From Saccoglossus kowalevskii (Eukaryota > Hemichordata > Enteropneusta > Harrimaniidae): a stretch of DNA of 47,511 bases. The notes below the pieces were generated by a model. It was not told where the DNA came from, did not search any database, and saw only the letters and a list, made by a program, of their open reading frames with translations. The translations under genes were made by a program, and so were the position numbers. Where the stretch lies: positions 342,201-389,711 of the forward strand of contig NW_003120924.1 of NCBI RefSeq assembly GCF_000003605.2, given 5' to 3'. This document shows positions 1-10,932 of the stretch, one piece after another (positions within the stretch are counted from its first letter, which is position 1; each line of letters begins with the position of its first letter).

Positions 1-1172
1 CAACACCTAAACAAATAGAACCCACAAGTCCCATTCATAACATAAATTGGAGGAAAGTAAATTGAAAACAAATCTATAGTCTGGAATGTAAACATGTTTA
101 CTGTATGTATAAGATTTACCCAATAAGAAGTCATAAAATACATGCAAACAAAAACCGATAGATAATCATAAATTAATTAATTATTAATTAAGTACTAATT
201 ATTGAACATTGAGAGGCAATTGCCAAAGGTAGAAATAAACAAATAAAACTGGCAGAGTTTTCAGTCACCCAACATATTTCACGATGGTTTTGTTAAGACC
301 GAGAACAGGTAAACATAATATTTCTTGCTTGTGCTAAACGATTGTCTTGTATGTATCAAGATTGCTGAATTGTTTAATGTATGCTGCGGGTGGTACAGTA
401 TTTTCCACAAAGCGCTGTCACAGTTAAACCACGTAACGGCAAATAACACAAAACACGCGTTATTACTCGTGTTACGGACTCAAGTCATTCATTACAATAT
501 ACACGCTATTCCACCCTCGACTGTAACTTCCTAGTGTACATTGAAATGGTGATTTGTTAAATCTAATGCCAGACCGATATCTTGACCCCATAACAAGCGT
601 AAGCGAGGTTTAAGCTCGAATATAAATATCACGTAATTGTGTTTCAGTATCGTGAAATTTTATTTATTAAAATATTGTTGCACTCATTATAACTGAAATA
701 AGTGACCTCCCATGAAATGCGATTACTACAAAGACGAAGTGCTTCTGATTACATGTGATCGCAATGCAACATGGCTACGAATACGTTTAATCAATATGGA
801 CACACAACTGCTTCTATCATTAAATTTCAACGCTTGACATTGAATAATAGTTATTTTAAGGTACTTTGCAACCATTAAAACAAATGATTTGATTTTTCTC
901 ACGTTTACACTGTGGTTTTTTTTTTATATGATGTTGTTCACAAAGCTCATTAACAAATATATGGTCACCAATATACACAAAACACAGATGTCAATAAAAA
1001 TAGCGATTTTGTACTTTTCCTATTGATTCTATAGAAACAATCCAACCGCGCTCTTGACGAAAGTGTGGTTAAATATTGTGAAACAATGATCTGCAGTTAT
1101 AGACGGGCAACAAGTGTTTTTCAAGAATTGTAAAGACATCCTTGGGGTTATGAAATAATGCTTTATCATAGT
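1..1172. other. AT-rich non-coding stretch
   Basis: I see no gene here. Open frames are short, lack splice context and resemble no family I know. Homopolymer and AATTAATT-type low complexity is common, as at 170-200. Confidence 0.6.
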
Positions 1173-1305
1173 TTAAAGCACGGTGGTCGTCGCGCAGCAC
1201 GTGTTCGAATTTCATGTAAATAAACAATGTATTTTACACGAGTTGTATACGTCACTATGAGTCCCATATCGAACAGGGCGCGGCGCGACGACCACCGCCC
1301 TTTAA
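1173..1305. mobile_element. Short inverted-repeat element (TTAA family), copy 1
   Basis: A 133-bp element begins TTAAAGCACGGTGGTCGTCG and ends with the inverse of TTAAAGGGCGGTGGTCGTCG. About 23 terminal bases match with two differences, and TGTTCGA also recurs inverted just inside both ends. TTAA is present at both outer edges (1173-1176 and 1302-1305), as expected of a TTAA target-site duplication. It has no coding capacity, so I read it as a non-autonomous MITE. The interior shares ATTTCATGTAAA and AAACAAT with the copy at 17494, so both belong to one short subfamily. A piggyBac-type origin is suggested by TTAA alone and is not established. Confidence 0.75.
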
Positions 1306-1635
1306 TATAAAATCGCTCGACAAATTCCATTTTTGCTGAATCATTTTAAGTAGTTATTCTGTAAACAAATACTTCGTACTAGTGAAACAAGTTGATAATG
1401 TGTGTCGATGATCACGTGACACTTTCGAAACGAGAAATTGTGATAATTTTTTCGCCCGTGTTTATTAGGTATCCTCCCCGCGATTCACCAAAGATGTACA
1501 ACTCGTGTATATTACCCGGAATGTTTACACGAAAATTGAACACGCGTGAACTTCAAGAAGTCCACCAAAATAATACACCCAAAATAATCCAGAGCTTCGA
1601 TCGATAAGACACGGTAAGACAACTTTTAGAATTTT

Positions 1636-1891
1636 CAAAGATGGCGACTTTGTCTGTTGCTCAGAGCAAACTAAGAGACGTTACAAACTGGGACGTTACC
1701 AAGCTTTAATTAAGTATTTTTTAGGTTATTGGAAGACATTGAAGGAGTCACCGGCGGTAATTAGTGCAAGTCGCGCCCAGGTCAAACCTCATACTTATAT
1801 TTCTATTAGAAGAACGCATTGGATTGTGGGTGAAACAATGCTATCAACACAAATGTGGTACATGCGCAGCGCGACGACCACCGCCCTTTAA
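1636..1891. mobile_element. TTAA family, long subfamily, 5'-truncated copy
   Basis: The right end carries the same terminal repeat, CGCGACGACCACCGCCCTTT, closing in TTAA at 1888-1891. The body matches the complete copy at 36269-36558: both contain GGGACGT(T/C)ACCAAGCTTTAA, a GATTGGAAG or TATTGGAAG block, GCGCATTG(A/G)ATT, and CATGCGC just before the right end. The left terminal repeat is missing, so homology begins around 1636. An open frame of 84 codons crossing this element (1764-2018) is a by-product and not a gene. Confidence 0.65.
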
Positions 1892-3625
1892 ACGAGTAAG
1901 CGGGATGATAAATTACACGAAATCCACACACTCACATAAAACAAAAGTCAATTATTACAAATATTTCCCCCACTTCAGTGCCAATCGTTTTGTTAGTTTA
2001 TATAAACCAGGGCTATAGATATACTGACTGGCCACTTTTGCGTCAGATTACTCTAGTTGCTAGGAACAGTAATTGCGCGATGTGAACATGGAGCGTTTAC
2101 ACGACCTTGTACCATCGTTTGAATCCATGGAAACAAAGATGGATGTCATTCTGATTGGCCAATAAGAGTAATCTAATGAATATGGGGCATGTCCGAACAA
2201 AACTGATCAGAAGTCAAGTTTTGCGGTTTAGACTTTCTGAATTACTCCACGGCTCAAATACGGGGGATTTTTAGAAGAAAAAAAAGTTTCATCCGATTAC
2301 TACATATAGTCTCTTGAGTATTTCCTCTTGGATTGACGTCATCAGACTCGAGTAATTACCGCTGCAGTTTACTCCTAATCCAATTCGTACGCTGTATCAT
2401 AAATATGGACTGTGGTAGCAAGTAACTCTACACCTTACGACATATAATTAGCTGTATTCCCAAATAAACAGGAAATACCTGATTGATTTCTTCGTACTTT
2501 TGAGTAGTAGTCAAGTCTGAAGAAAACCACGATCTGCCGGTATTGACCATGTTTATTATATTCGTAGTTATTGGATCGTTAATAAACCACCGGTGTAGCC
2601 CGTAATAGAACCGAAATAGGTAATATGTGACGTCAAACAACGCGATATGCACATTTTCGTATGCATTTTATTACGTCACGCTTTGGAGATAATTGATTAA
2701 TCCTCAAATCAACAAAAGATACTGCTCTCTAATTCTAGCTTTGTTGTGGTGTATATTTCTATAAATAGCTGCCTTATTTTTACTAAAACATAGTACATGT
2801 GTACTTCACATTTTTTGGTATTGACAAACATACCCTATTTTGTGTCCCAATAATCAAGAGCGTTCATGTTATTCTATAAACAGATCTCTACATCTTCAGC
2901 AACAAACAACTTTTTTGATAGATATTACGGTAATGTATACCGTTAATATATTTAATAGAATGAGTAACGTTTCTGGAATTGTTCTTCTTAGGAAACTTCC
3001 GATGACTTAACAGGAAACACGTTGAACTTTAACCTTCTCTAACAACTCGCTGAATGTTATTGCCCATTAGAGCAATTAGAAACCTATGAAAAGGAGAGTA
3101 TTATTAACCATACCAACGAAACCCGTGAATGTGAAACCTGTGAGGTAAACTAATATATGTTTGAATATGTTTATTTACATTTTTACATACCCACTTTACC
3201 AATTACTGACAAGAGAGAGACAATTTTATAATTTTCTACAAGATTTGTGTGCCTACTTTTTTTATACGGGGATAAATTTAGCTTTCTTTTACAATATAGG
3301 AATATATTGACGCGTTGAAAATTATTTAGTACTCGACCCTGGAGGGGCTCATTTCCGGTAGCTTTCGGCGCATCAATAGTTCTGAAAACAACCACCACAT
3401 CGGTTACAATGGCATCACCAATATTACTGCTTGTAGTATGATTATATTGTAAATGTTTAGAATAAGACCGGCGTTAGACAATTCATCCTAAGAGACAAAC
3501 TATAGTTGTAGTTATCACATAAGGCGTTCAGTTTATTGTATCCATCCGTTGATGAAGTACAATATGCTGACACCAGTTGGTTGCTAGAGATAGTCCAACA
3601 GGCTCTAAAGCTGGATGGACAACAA
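1892..3625. other. Non-coding stretch
   Basis: No gene is supported. Two CRE octamers TGACGTCA lie at 2334-2341 and 2628-2635. A 10-bp inverted pair, AGATTACTCT at 2045-2054 and AGAGTAATCT at 2165-2174, may be the remains of a small element, but the flanking sequence does not extend the pairing. Confidence 0.5.
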
Positions 3626-4245
3626 CGACACATCAAACCGAACATAGTTATATGCGACACATGAAACCGAACATACTTAGTATAAGCAACACATGGAACC
3701 GAACATACTTAGTATAAGCGACACATGGAACCGAACATACTTAGTATAAGCGATACATGGAACCGAACTTAATGAGTATACACGACACATGGAACTGAAC
3801 ATACTGAATATATGCGACACATGGAACCGAACATAGTTATATGGGACACATCAAACCAAATATACTTACTACTAGTATATCCGACATATCAAACCTAACA
3901 TACTGAGTATACACGACACATGGAACCGAACATAGTCACATTCGACATATCAAACCAAATTATACTTAGTATATGCGACACATTAAACCGAACATACTTA
4001 GTATAAGCGACACATGGAACCGAACATACTGAGTATACGCGACACATGGAACCGAACATACTTATATGCGACACATCAAACTAAACATACTTAGTATATG
4101 CGACATATCAAACCTAATATACTTAGTATAAGCGACATATGGAACCGAACCTACTGAGTATACGCGACTCATGAAACCGAACATAGTCACATTCGACATA
4201 TCAAACCAAATATACTTAGTATATGCGACATGTCGAACCGAACAG
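3626..4245 (+). repeat. Minisatellite, ~32-bp unit, about 20 copies
   Basis: The consensus is close to CGACACATGGAACCGAACAT followed by ACTTAGTATAAG. Full units are 32 bp, and shorter variants of about 29 bp lose part of the ACTTAGTAT segment. Variants alternate GGAACCGAAC with TCAAACC(A/T)AA. A variant unit containing CATAGTCACATTCGACATAT appears at 3931 and again at 4182, 251 bp apart, with similar neighbours, which suggests a higher-order repeat of about eight units. There is no coding frame across it. The array is uninterrupted and too regular in its units to be a CRISPR; there are no unique spacers. Confidence 0.92.
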
Positions 4246-7200
4246 AATGTTCGATTAGGATCGTATTTTTACAATGATATGTGTGAGTAACGCCACTCCA
4301 CCTGCGTTCTCTCAAAATCCCCCAACGGGATTTTACCCAAACCACCCTGCTCCCTAATCGGCTATGATTATACGGCTTTTATTACCACTCTTCGTTGGTA
4401 CTACATGTATAATTCTCAGCCGAAATACGAATTATGGAATTAATAAAAACGACATAAATAACATATTAAGATATAACTTACTAATATTATATGTTTTTTT
4501 TATTTCTAGGAACTCAGATATAATATAATTTTTGGTATGTTAAAACAAAATCAAACAAATATGATAATTCATAAACCGGCTCGTTATTATAAAAAACGAC
4601 ATCCGCTCATTGCAATGTTGATGGATTGCACTCAAGAAATCATATTTATAGATAATTATTATTAAAACAAATTTTACGAGTCCATAATACGTATTCATCA
4701 GCCACCAGCAGCCTGAGGAATACATAAAACCGTAGATGGGATGCATAATTATGCATATATTAATAATTAGTTAATTGACGTGAATATAACTTGTAAATTG
4801 AGGGATGTTGAATCCGTAGGGGAATTACCTATACTCAGATGAGTTTAATTTGAGTGTTATGTCATTCTGATGACATGCTGGGAATTAGACTCTCTAATTA
4901 ATGCAGACAAAATGAACGGAATTATTCTTAAGAATATTTAGGTAGTCTAACTATTCTCTGAAGTAATCAGAGAACAACGTCTGAGTACAAGATATTACAG
5001 TCACAATCGAGTGAAAAGATCGACTCGAACACCAAATTGGCCACGACGACGAAGAAGAAATTTGAGAGACCCACAACAAGACCGTTTAGATATACGACAA
5101 TAAAGTAATACACACCGCCGTGCAAGAGTTAGAAGCACAGCCGTATTTTTTATTCTATTTACTTAATTTCTAAGAAAATGGACGCATAATTGCAACATGT
5201 TTATATTCAACCCATGTGGACATAATCAATTTCTTCCAATTTACTTATCATGTTCAACATACAGCCACCCTTCGTCTTTTTTTATGTACATAAGATGGGA
5301 GACTAGCTTAAATTATGGCATGTGATACTGAATTTAATGAATCGACGCTAACTCAAATTACCCATTAGCGCATGTACCGTCGTCTGGAAATTGCGTATAG
5401 CGTGTAATAACAGCTCTTATGAGTGTTCGGTGTCTAATTTAGCAACAGCACGATGTTGAAGCACGTAATATATATATATATATACATACGTTCATCGTAC
5501 TATAAAATGCATACAGTCCATTCATTTGTATGATGGTGAGAGTAAAGTATGAATAATTACGACTATTTTATTAAAATAATATCATAAATACTATCATGGA
5601 TTTCAGTACCAACAACATGTAAAGAAATTACAAAAGCTATTTACTACTTCCTATGTCCTAATTTTACGTATATAGACTACCTGTGAATGCTGGTCTGAGT
5701 ATATATGTGTCCAAACACTAACACGTGAGACATAAATCTACATACGGTAAATATTGCTTATTTTAGATGCCATCTTTCCGTATACAATTTTCATTTCCTG
5801 TTAAGGAAGTTATCTTTACTGTGTTGTGTGTATAGACGTTCCCGCAGCTAAATTATGTGTATACGCTCCGTTGAATTGGAGGTGTATTGTGATTGATGGC
5901 AGTCGTTGTCAATGTGCCTTAGTCAGTGTCTAATAGGACATATTCGATTTCTTTTTGACCCCGGCAATTATCGTAATGTACAAATTGCCCCCGCGCTGTA
6001 TGTTACCGTAAACAGCCAGAAATCTGAATTATCTTAGTGGCTAGGAAACGTGAGTTTTCAATGAATATGTAAAACATGTGATTTCGGGACGGAGCATCAT
6101 TTAGGGACGAGGAGATGGGTACATCAACTAAAACAAAACCAGTTTTAAAGAAAAAGGTGCACTTCCGTATATACATATATACGGAACAACGCATACTAGC
6201 AATTACACGAGCACATTGACCTATGGACTCCAAACAAAATCGCTTTGGTTCACTACTAATATTATTCAAATAATTCAATTTACAGATACAGGGTAGCGAT
6301 TAAAATCAACATCATTATATTACAATGTTGTGAAAAATCATATGCCATTTAATTTCTATGGTAACATACCACATCGCTCTTATTTACATGAGGAAAATTT
6401 AGGTTAACATGACCGACTTCTTATAACGTGGGAGCCTACTGTGCACAAAGACTACACTGATACACCGATAATTCGAATAAAATAAGCCCTAACGAGTGAT
6501 CATTCCATGATTATTATTCAAGTATTATTGTCTGTATATTTCTTTCACCGATATTTTGTTATTGTACAATGTCGGACATTACATCTTACTGCGATTATCG
6601 AAAGGGTTTCTGTTAAATTGTTACATCTCATACCACAGACAATACAGTGTGTTATTAACAATAGTTCACGTGAACGCATTGTGCACACTTGTATCAAAAT
6701 TATACCTATATGTAGGGCGATCAGGAAGTAGTTATGCCGTCATTACAAGACTCATTTACACGTATTCTGCTACGTAAAACCTTTCAAATCCTATATCTTA
6801 CAATGCATATGCTATCCATTCTTAACAATGACCCTGCTCCAGATGCGGACACAACTAAATAAATTGACAGAAGTCTTTTGTTAAGACTACTGCATCCTGC
6901 GATGCGTCAAAACACATATTATTCGTCAAGGCTACTTACAACCCCATGTCCATTCAATTACGCAAAGTTGTTATCTAATTAAACAATATTTATTTTCAGT
7001 AATATTTATATCGATAATTAACCGTACCATTTTTTATATGATTAACGGATATCCAAGAGACGACACAAATACGTGTCCCATTTCAGTCAATTAATCGTAT
7101 ATCGCATATAGATCCCATGGTCGTAAACAGCAATCGCATATTATAGTGCATAATTTTTACAAAGCTATAAAAGCTCATTAATAGTACTTACTAGTCCAGC

Positions 7201-7440
7201 ACATATACATTTTCAAATCCAGCGAAGAAATATTAAAAAAAAAAGTTGTACGTCAAGTTAATAAATACGCATTTAGATGAAAACGGAAATAGAATATTAT
7301 GCTACAAAACCTCGAATAAAGACCTTATACGTATGATATATCCTTTTATATAAAATTATATCAACATTTTTAAATAATGCTTATGCATTTCATTAAGATT
7401 GATACATTGCATTTATGTACGCTTTCAATGATATAAAAAT
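4246..7440. other. Non-coding stretch with small hairpins and a (TA)n tract
   Basis: No gene is supported. Visible structure: hairpin TGTCAT/ATGACA at 4860-4875, hairpin TTCTCTGA/TCAGAGAA at 4954-4974 with a 5-nt loop, a (TA)n microsatellite at 5468-5484, and the 12-bp palindrome GTTCACGTGAAC at 6664-6675. The segment 4858-5040 has a faint LTR-like layout, discussed in the findings. The remaining open frames (up to 91 codons) look random. Confidence 0.5.
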
Positions 7441-7573
7441 AGCCGCCGAGATCTCGTTGAGAGCGAGAGAGTCGCGGGACTTTTTTTCCCACCAGAAAAC
7501 GTTCTATGCTCTCCCGCCATGAAGAAAAAGATAGTCTCGTGGTTCTCTCGCTCACAACGAGATCTCGACGGCT
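7441..7573. mobile_element. Palindromic MITE-like foldback element
   Basis: Left arm 7441-7481 and right arm 7533-7573 are inverted copies of each other over 41 bp with six mismatches. The arms start AGCCG(C/T)CGAGATCTCG and each contains the 10-bp palindrome CGAGATCTCG. Only 51 bp of loop separates them, so one strand could fold into a long hairpin. It is much richer in G and C than its flanks. I could not find a convincing target-site duplication. The 81-codon minus-strand frame over it (7370-7615) reflects the palindrome and is not a gene. No second copy is present in this window. Confidence 0.75.
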
Positions 7574-8915
7574 GTTAACATCTAAGCTATATTGTTTTTT
7601 TTTCAAAAGCGGCAATGATAACGTTTAGTTGAATATCCCTAATTTTGCGTATTCGCTACTAAAAAACGTTTAAATCATTACTAAAATTACTAAAATCGGC
7701 TTTGCTTGAGTGACATATCACAAACATCAAAGACATTCAAAACATTTTACATTTTATCGGTCGAAATCAATTTTGAAAATTTAAAATAATGCGATCTATT
7801 AAAAGTAAGCCTTCAAGACCCGTTAAATTCGTTTGCTTGGATGTGTTTTCTATCTACTTTCCATACTCTACGAAAACCAAAAAAAAACTAAACTTACAAA
7901 TAGATATGTTAAGTTTGCATATGAATAGTCCGTTCATGATCTCAAAAGTGAAAAATAAATATTCAATGTGTTATCTATTTGGTACCACAATGGTAAAATT
8001 GGCTCATCATGTTATAGATTAAAAAAACAATAACTCTCGTAACATTACACCGTGTAAGCTGGTTACCTCCTTAACCGTAAATCATTAAAACTAAAACATA
8101 ACTTATTTTTTAATTTTAATTAGTTTTAATTTTTGCAAAATTTAATTTTTCATTCCTAATTTATCGCGGTCAACAATAAAATGTATTTCACGTAATTAGT
8201 TAATTAATTAACTGAAGCGATATATAGATATATGTAATAGTGTTATTCAATTCTTTAATGTAGTTTATAAGTGAGTATGGACGATATTAACGAGAATATC
8301 TATAATACTTGTTATACGCCACACCGAATTTAACGAGTTTTTTTAACGGAAGAAAGGTTATTTATACTTTCGATTGACGTCATGTACTCAAATGGAAACA
8401 CTTAAATTCTGTCGGGTTCAAAGCTACTCGTGCCACTACTGTTCGTAATATGGGGTTTATTAGGAAGAAAGTTCTAGGCGCTTTTGATCACATATTGTGT
8501 TGATAATTTATGTTTTATTATTTTAAAGTGCCCAGTCGGCACACCGTGTCAAGTTCCATGTGAGATCCGCCCCTCTTTCCAACAACATCCCGGTGGCCAT
8601 TTGAGACTAGGTCTATCATTGATGCATTAAGTGAATGTCATTTTGGCATTATTTCACCATAAATGTTTTATTTTTCATCCCTTTCATTTTGTTTCATTTA
8701 AATATGTTGTTTATATGATAATACATGTACAGATGTGTTTTTACAAGCAAACATTTGTGCGAAAGGTAATTGCGTGCGACGAATTGTGCGAGACACAAAA
8801 ACCAACGTGGTATATGGGACTAATTCTACTACTTTGTGCTTGCCATCTCTTACTGATAATGACAATATTTTTCATAGCAGCTGAACATTTGAATTGTCAG
8901 TAGTTGAAGAGGTTC
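7574..8915. other. Non-coding stretch
   Basis: No gene is supported. The 16-bp palindrome AGTTAATTAATTAACT lies near 8197-8212 and a CRE octamer at 8375-8382. An open frame ending at 8903 has a hydrophobic, membrane-like C-terminal stretch (TWYMGLILLLCACHLLLIM), but it has no good start, no splice context and no known relative, so I do not call it a gene. Confidence 0.45.
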
Positions 8916-8921
8916 AAATAT

Positions 8922-8967
<46 letters not shown>

Positions 8968-8979
8968 CACGTGATATTT
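8916..8979. repeat. (TA)n tract framed by inverted TCACGTGA arms
   Basis: The arm AAATATCACGTGATA at 8916-8930 is followed by about 33 bp of alternating TA. The exact inverse, TATCACGTGATATTT, follows at 8965-8979. The whole 64 bp is close to a perfect palindrome, broken by one G at about 8964, and could extrude as a cruciform. Each arm holds a CACGTG E-box. Confidence 0.9.
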
Positions 8980-10042
8980 TTAAAGCGACCACGATTTACA
9001 CGATAACGTTGTGATATGAACATGATCACGTGTGCAATACGCCAACACACATTATAACATAATATGTGAGTTTTTACGTATTCACTCAACAATACTATGT
9101 TTCAGTAATTATTAACAACTGATACAAATAAGGTACACCACTGGTACGCACACATTTTTCTTTGTTCCGCCAAACATGATAAGTTGGTGAATGAGTACGA
9201 GACAAAGATCATGTAGCTGATGATGGACTACATTCAGCCGTGTCTGGTCATAAATGGGATCAATATGTTGTAGCAAATTCAAAATTAATCTTAGGGCACG
9301 CCATCATTACTTCAATAACAGGGACACTGTGTAAAAGTGCATTATTTGTGTAAGTGTTTTTCATTTGAATTATCATAGTATAAACGAAGCTCGTACGTAC
9401 GGGAGCATTTGAACAGACGTGTGTCACCAAATAATAATCGTGATCAAGGTAGGGTTGGTGTCGATCCGTTATCATGTTATAATATATTAATATTATATTT
9501 TTTGCCATCAATGCTTCCGGGTGTTGACTATTTAATAAACGTCTACATGACATTAATAAGGTATTTCTTTATCTGATCCTGCCCCATTTTACCTGGAAGC
9601 CACTTAATGTCATTCACCTGTATCAATAATATGTCTTATCGCTGTTAGCTAAATTATTATTGCTGTTTTCGTGATCTGCTTGATATATACGATGTACTGC
9701 TGACTGTGTTCACGGTTCTTCTTGATTGAAAACGTATTGTGTTCTTGCGAGGCGTGAATTAATCGACTAGCGAGTTCCGCATTCACTGAAAGAGCAAATG
9801 AATTTATCCGTTTGTTCCAATTCACATAAATACTGATTGTAGATTTTCGTTTCTCAAAATATATTTTAAGGTAAACAAACAAGCTTGGAAGCATTAGCAT
9901 TGTTAAATATAGCTACAAGCAGCAATGTTCGGTTTCAGGTCATAGGTTGTTGAACTAGGTTTCTATGAGTATCTCAAAAGTGACTTGGCACACACCCACG
10001 AATAAAACTATCAGCAAATATGTATTAATATATATATATTTA
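8980..10042. other. Non-coding stretch
   Basis: No gene is supported. CGTACGTACG inside GCTC/GAGC near 9388-9405 is a small palindrome. The minus-strand open frames of 97 and 83 codons have no recognisable features. Confidence 0.5.
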
Positions 10043-10902
10043 TTATACATCTGTCGCCGTAACGCCATAAGTTACAGCGTGCCGTAATTTTGCGGTATTT
10101 TGCGGGGTATTTTATCCTACCATATTAGGAAATGCGAATTCTAAATGTGGATTGATTACGCGCGTAAGCGTCCCCTAATAATAAAAGCAAACATGGCTGC
10201 CACCAGGGTTTGACCGGATCCGAACAAGTTCTGTTGGATTTCGGCATTCCCAGGATGTGTCCTTGGAAGGAAAAGATGTATAGTAATAAGGTTATTACGA
10301 NNNNNNNNNNNNNNNNNNNNNNNNNNNNNNNNNNNNNNNNNNNNNNNNNNNNNNNNNNNNNNNNNNNNNNNNNNNNNNNNNNNNNNNNNNNNNNNNNNNN
10401 NNNNNNNNNNNNNNNNNNNNNNNNNNNNNNNNNNNNNNNNNNNNNNNNNNNNNNNNNNNNNNNNNNNNNNNNNNNNNNNNNNNNNNNNNNNNNNNNNNNN
10501 NNNNNNNNNNNNNNNNNNNNNNNNNNNNNNNNNNNNNNNNNNNNNNNNNNNNNNNNNNNNNNNNNNNNNNNNNNNNNNNNNNNNNNNNNNNNNNNNNNNN
10601 NNNNNNNNNNNNNNNNNNNNNNNNNNNNNNNNNNNNNNNNNNNNNNNNNNNNNNNNNNNNNNNNNNNNNNNNNNNNNNNNNNNNNNNNNNNNNNNNNNNN
10701 NNNNNNNNNNNNNNNNNNNNNNNNNNNNNNNNNNNNNNNNNNNNNNNNNNNNNNNNNNNNNNNNNNNNNNNNNNNNNNNNNNNNNNNNNNNNNNNNNNNN
10801 NNNNNNNNNNNNNNNNNNNNNNNNNNNNNNNNNNNNNNNNNNNNNNNNNNNNNNNNNNNNNNNNNNNNNNNNNNNNNNNNGGTATCCTCGTAACAACCTC
10901 AT
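10043..10902 (+). mobile_element. Dispersed family A, copy 1 (interrupted by assembly gap)
   Basis: The left part matches the copies at 14627, 20353 and 34011. Shared landmarks, in order: ATTATACATCTGTC, TAACGCCATAAGTTACAG, CGTGCCGTAATTTTGCGG, GAAATGCGAATTC, ATTACGCGCGTAAG, AACATGGCTGCCACCAGGG, TTTGACCGGAT. The sequence then reaches AATAAGGTTATTACGA and enters the gap. It resumes at 10881 with GGTATCCTCGTAACAACCTC, the shared right end and the inverse of the arm lost at the gap edge. No open frame is conserved between copies, so it is non-coding. It may be a SINE-like or foldback element; the class is undetermined. Confidence 0.8.
10301..10880. other. Assembly gap (580 N)
   Basis: A run of 580 N. 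It sits between the two inverted arms of family A copy 1. Open frames that appear to cross it on both strands (10156-10902 and 10210-10893) are artefacts. Confidence 0.99.
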
Positions 10903-10932
10903 GCGGTTTTGTATATATGCGGTTTTGTATAT
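10901..10932 (+). repeat. 16-bp tandem duplication
   Basis: ATGCGGTTTTGTATAT occurs twice head to tail immediately after the right end of the gapped family A copy. It could be a real duplication or an effect of gap closure. Confidence 0.85.

Noticed and set aside
1764-2018. An 84-codon plus frame
   Set aside because: It crosses the right end of a TTAA-family element and has no coding features.
3626-4245. CRISPR-like array
   Set aside because: The units are contiguous and related throughout, with no unique spacers, in a eukaryotic setting.
5020-5045. GTGTTCGAGTC on the minus strand as a tRNA B box
   Set aside because: The T-stem does not pair fully and no A box or other arm is visible.
7370-7615. 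An 81-codon minus frame
   Set aside because: It is created by the palindromic element at 7441-7573.
10156-10902. Long open frames crossing 10301-10880 on both strands
   Set aside because: They exist only because N codons contain no stops.
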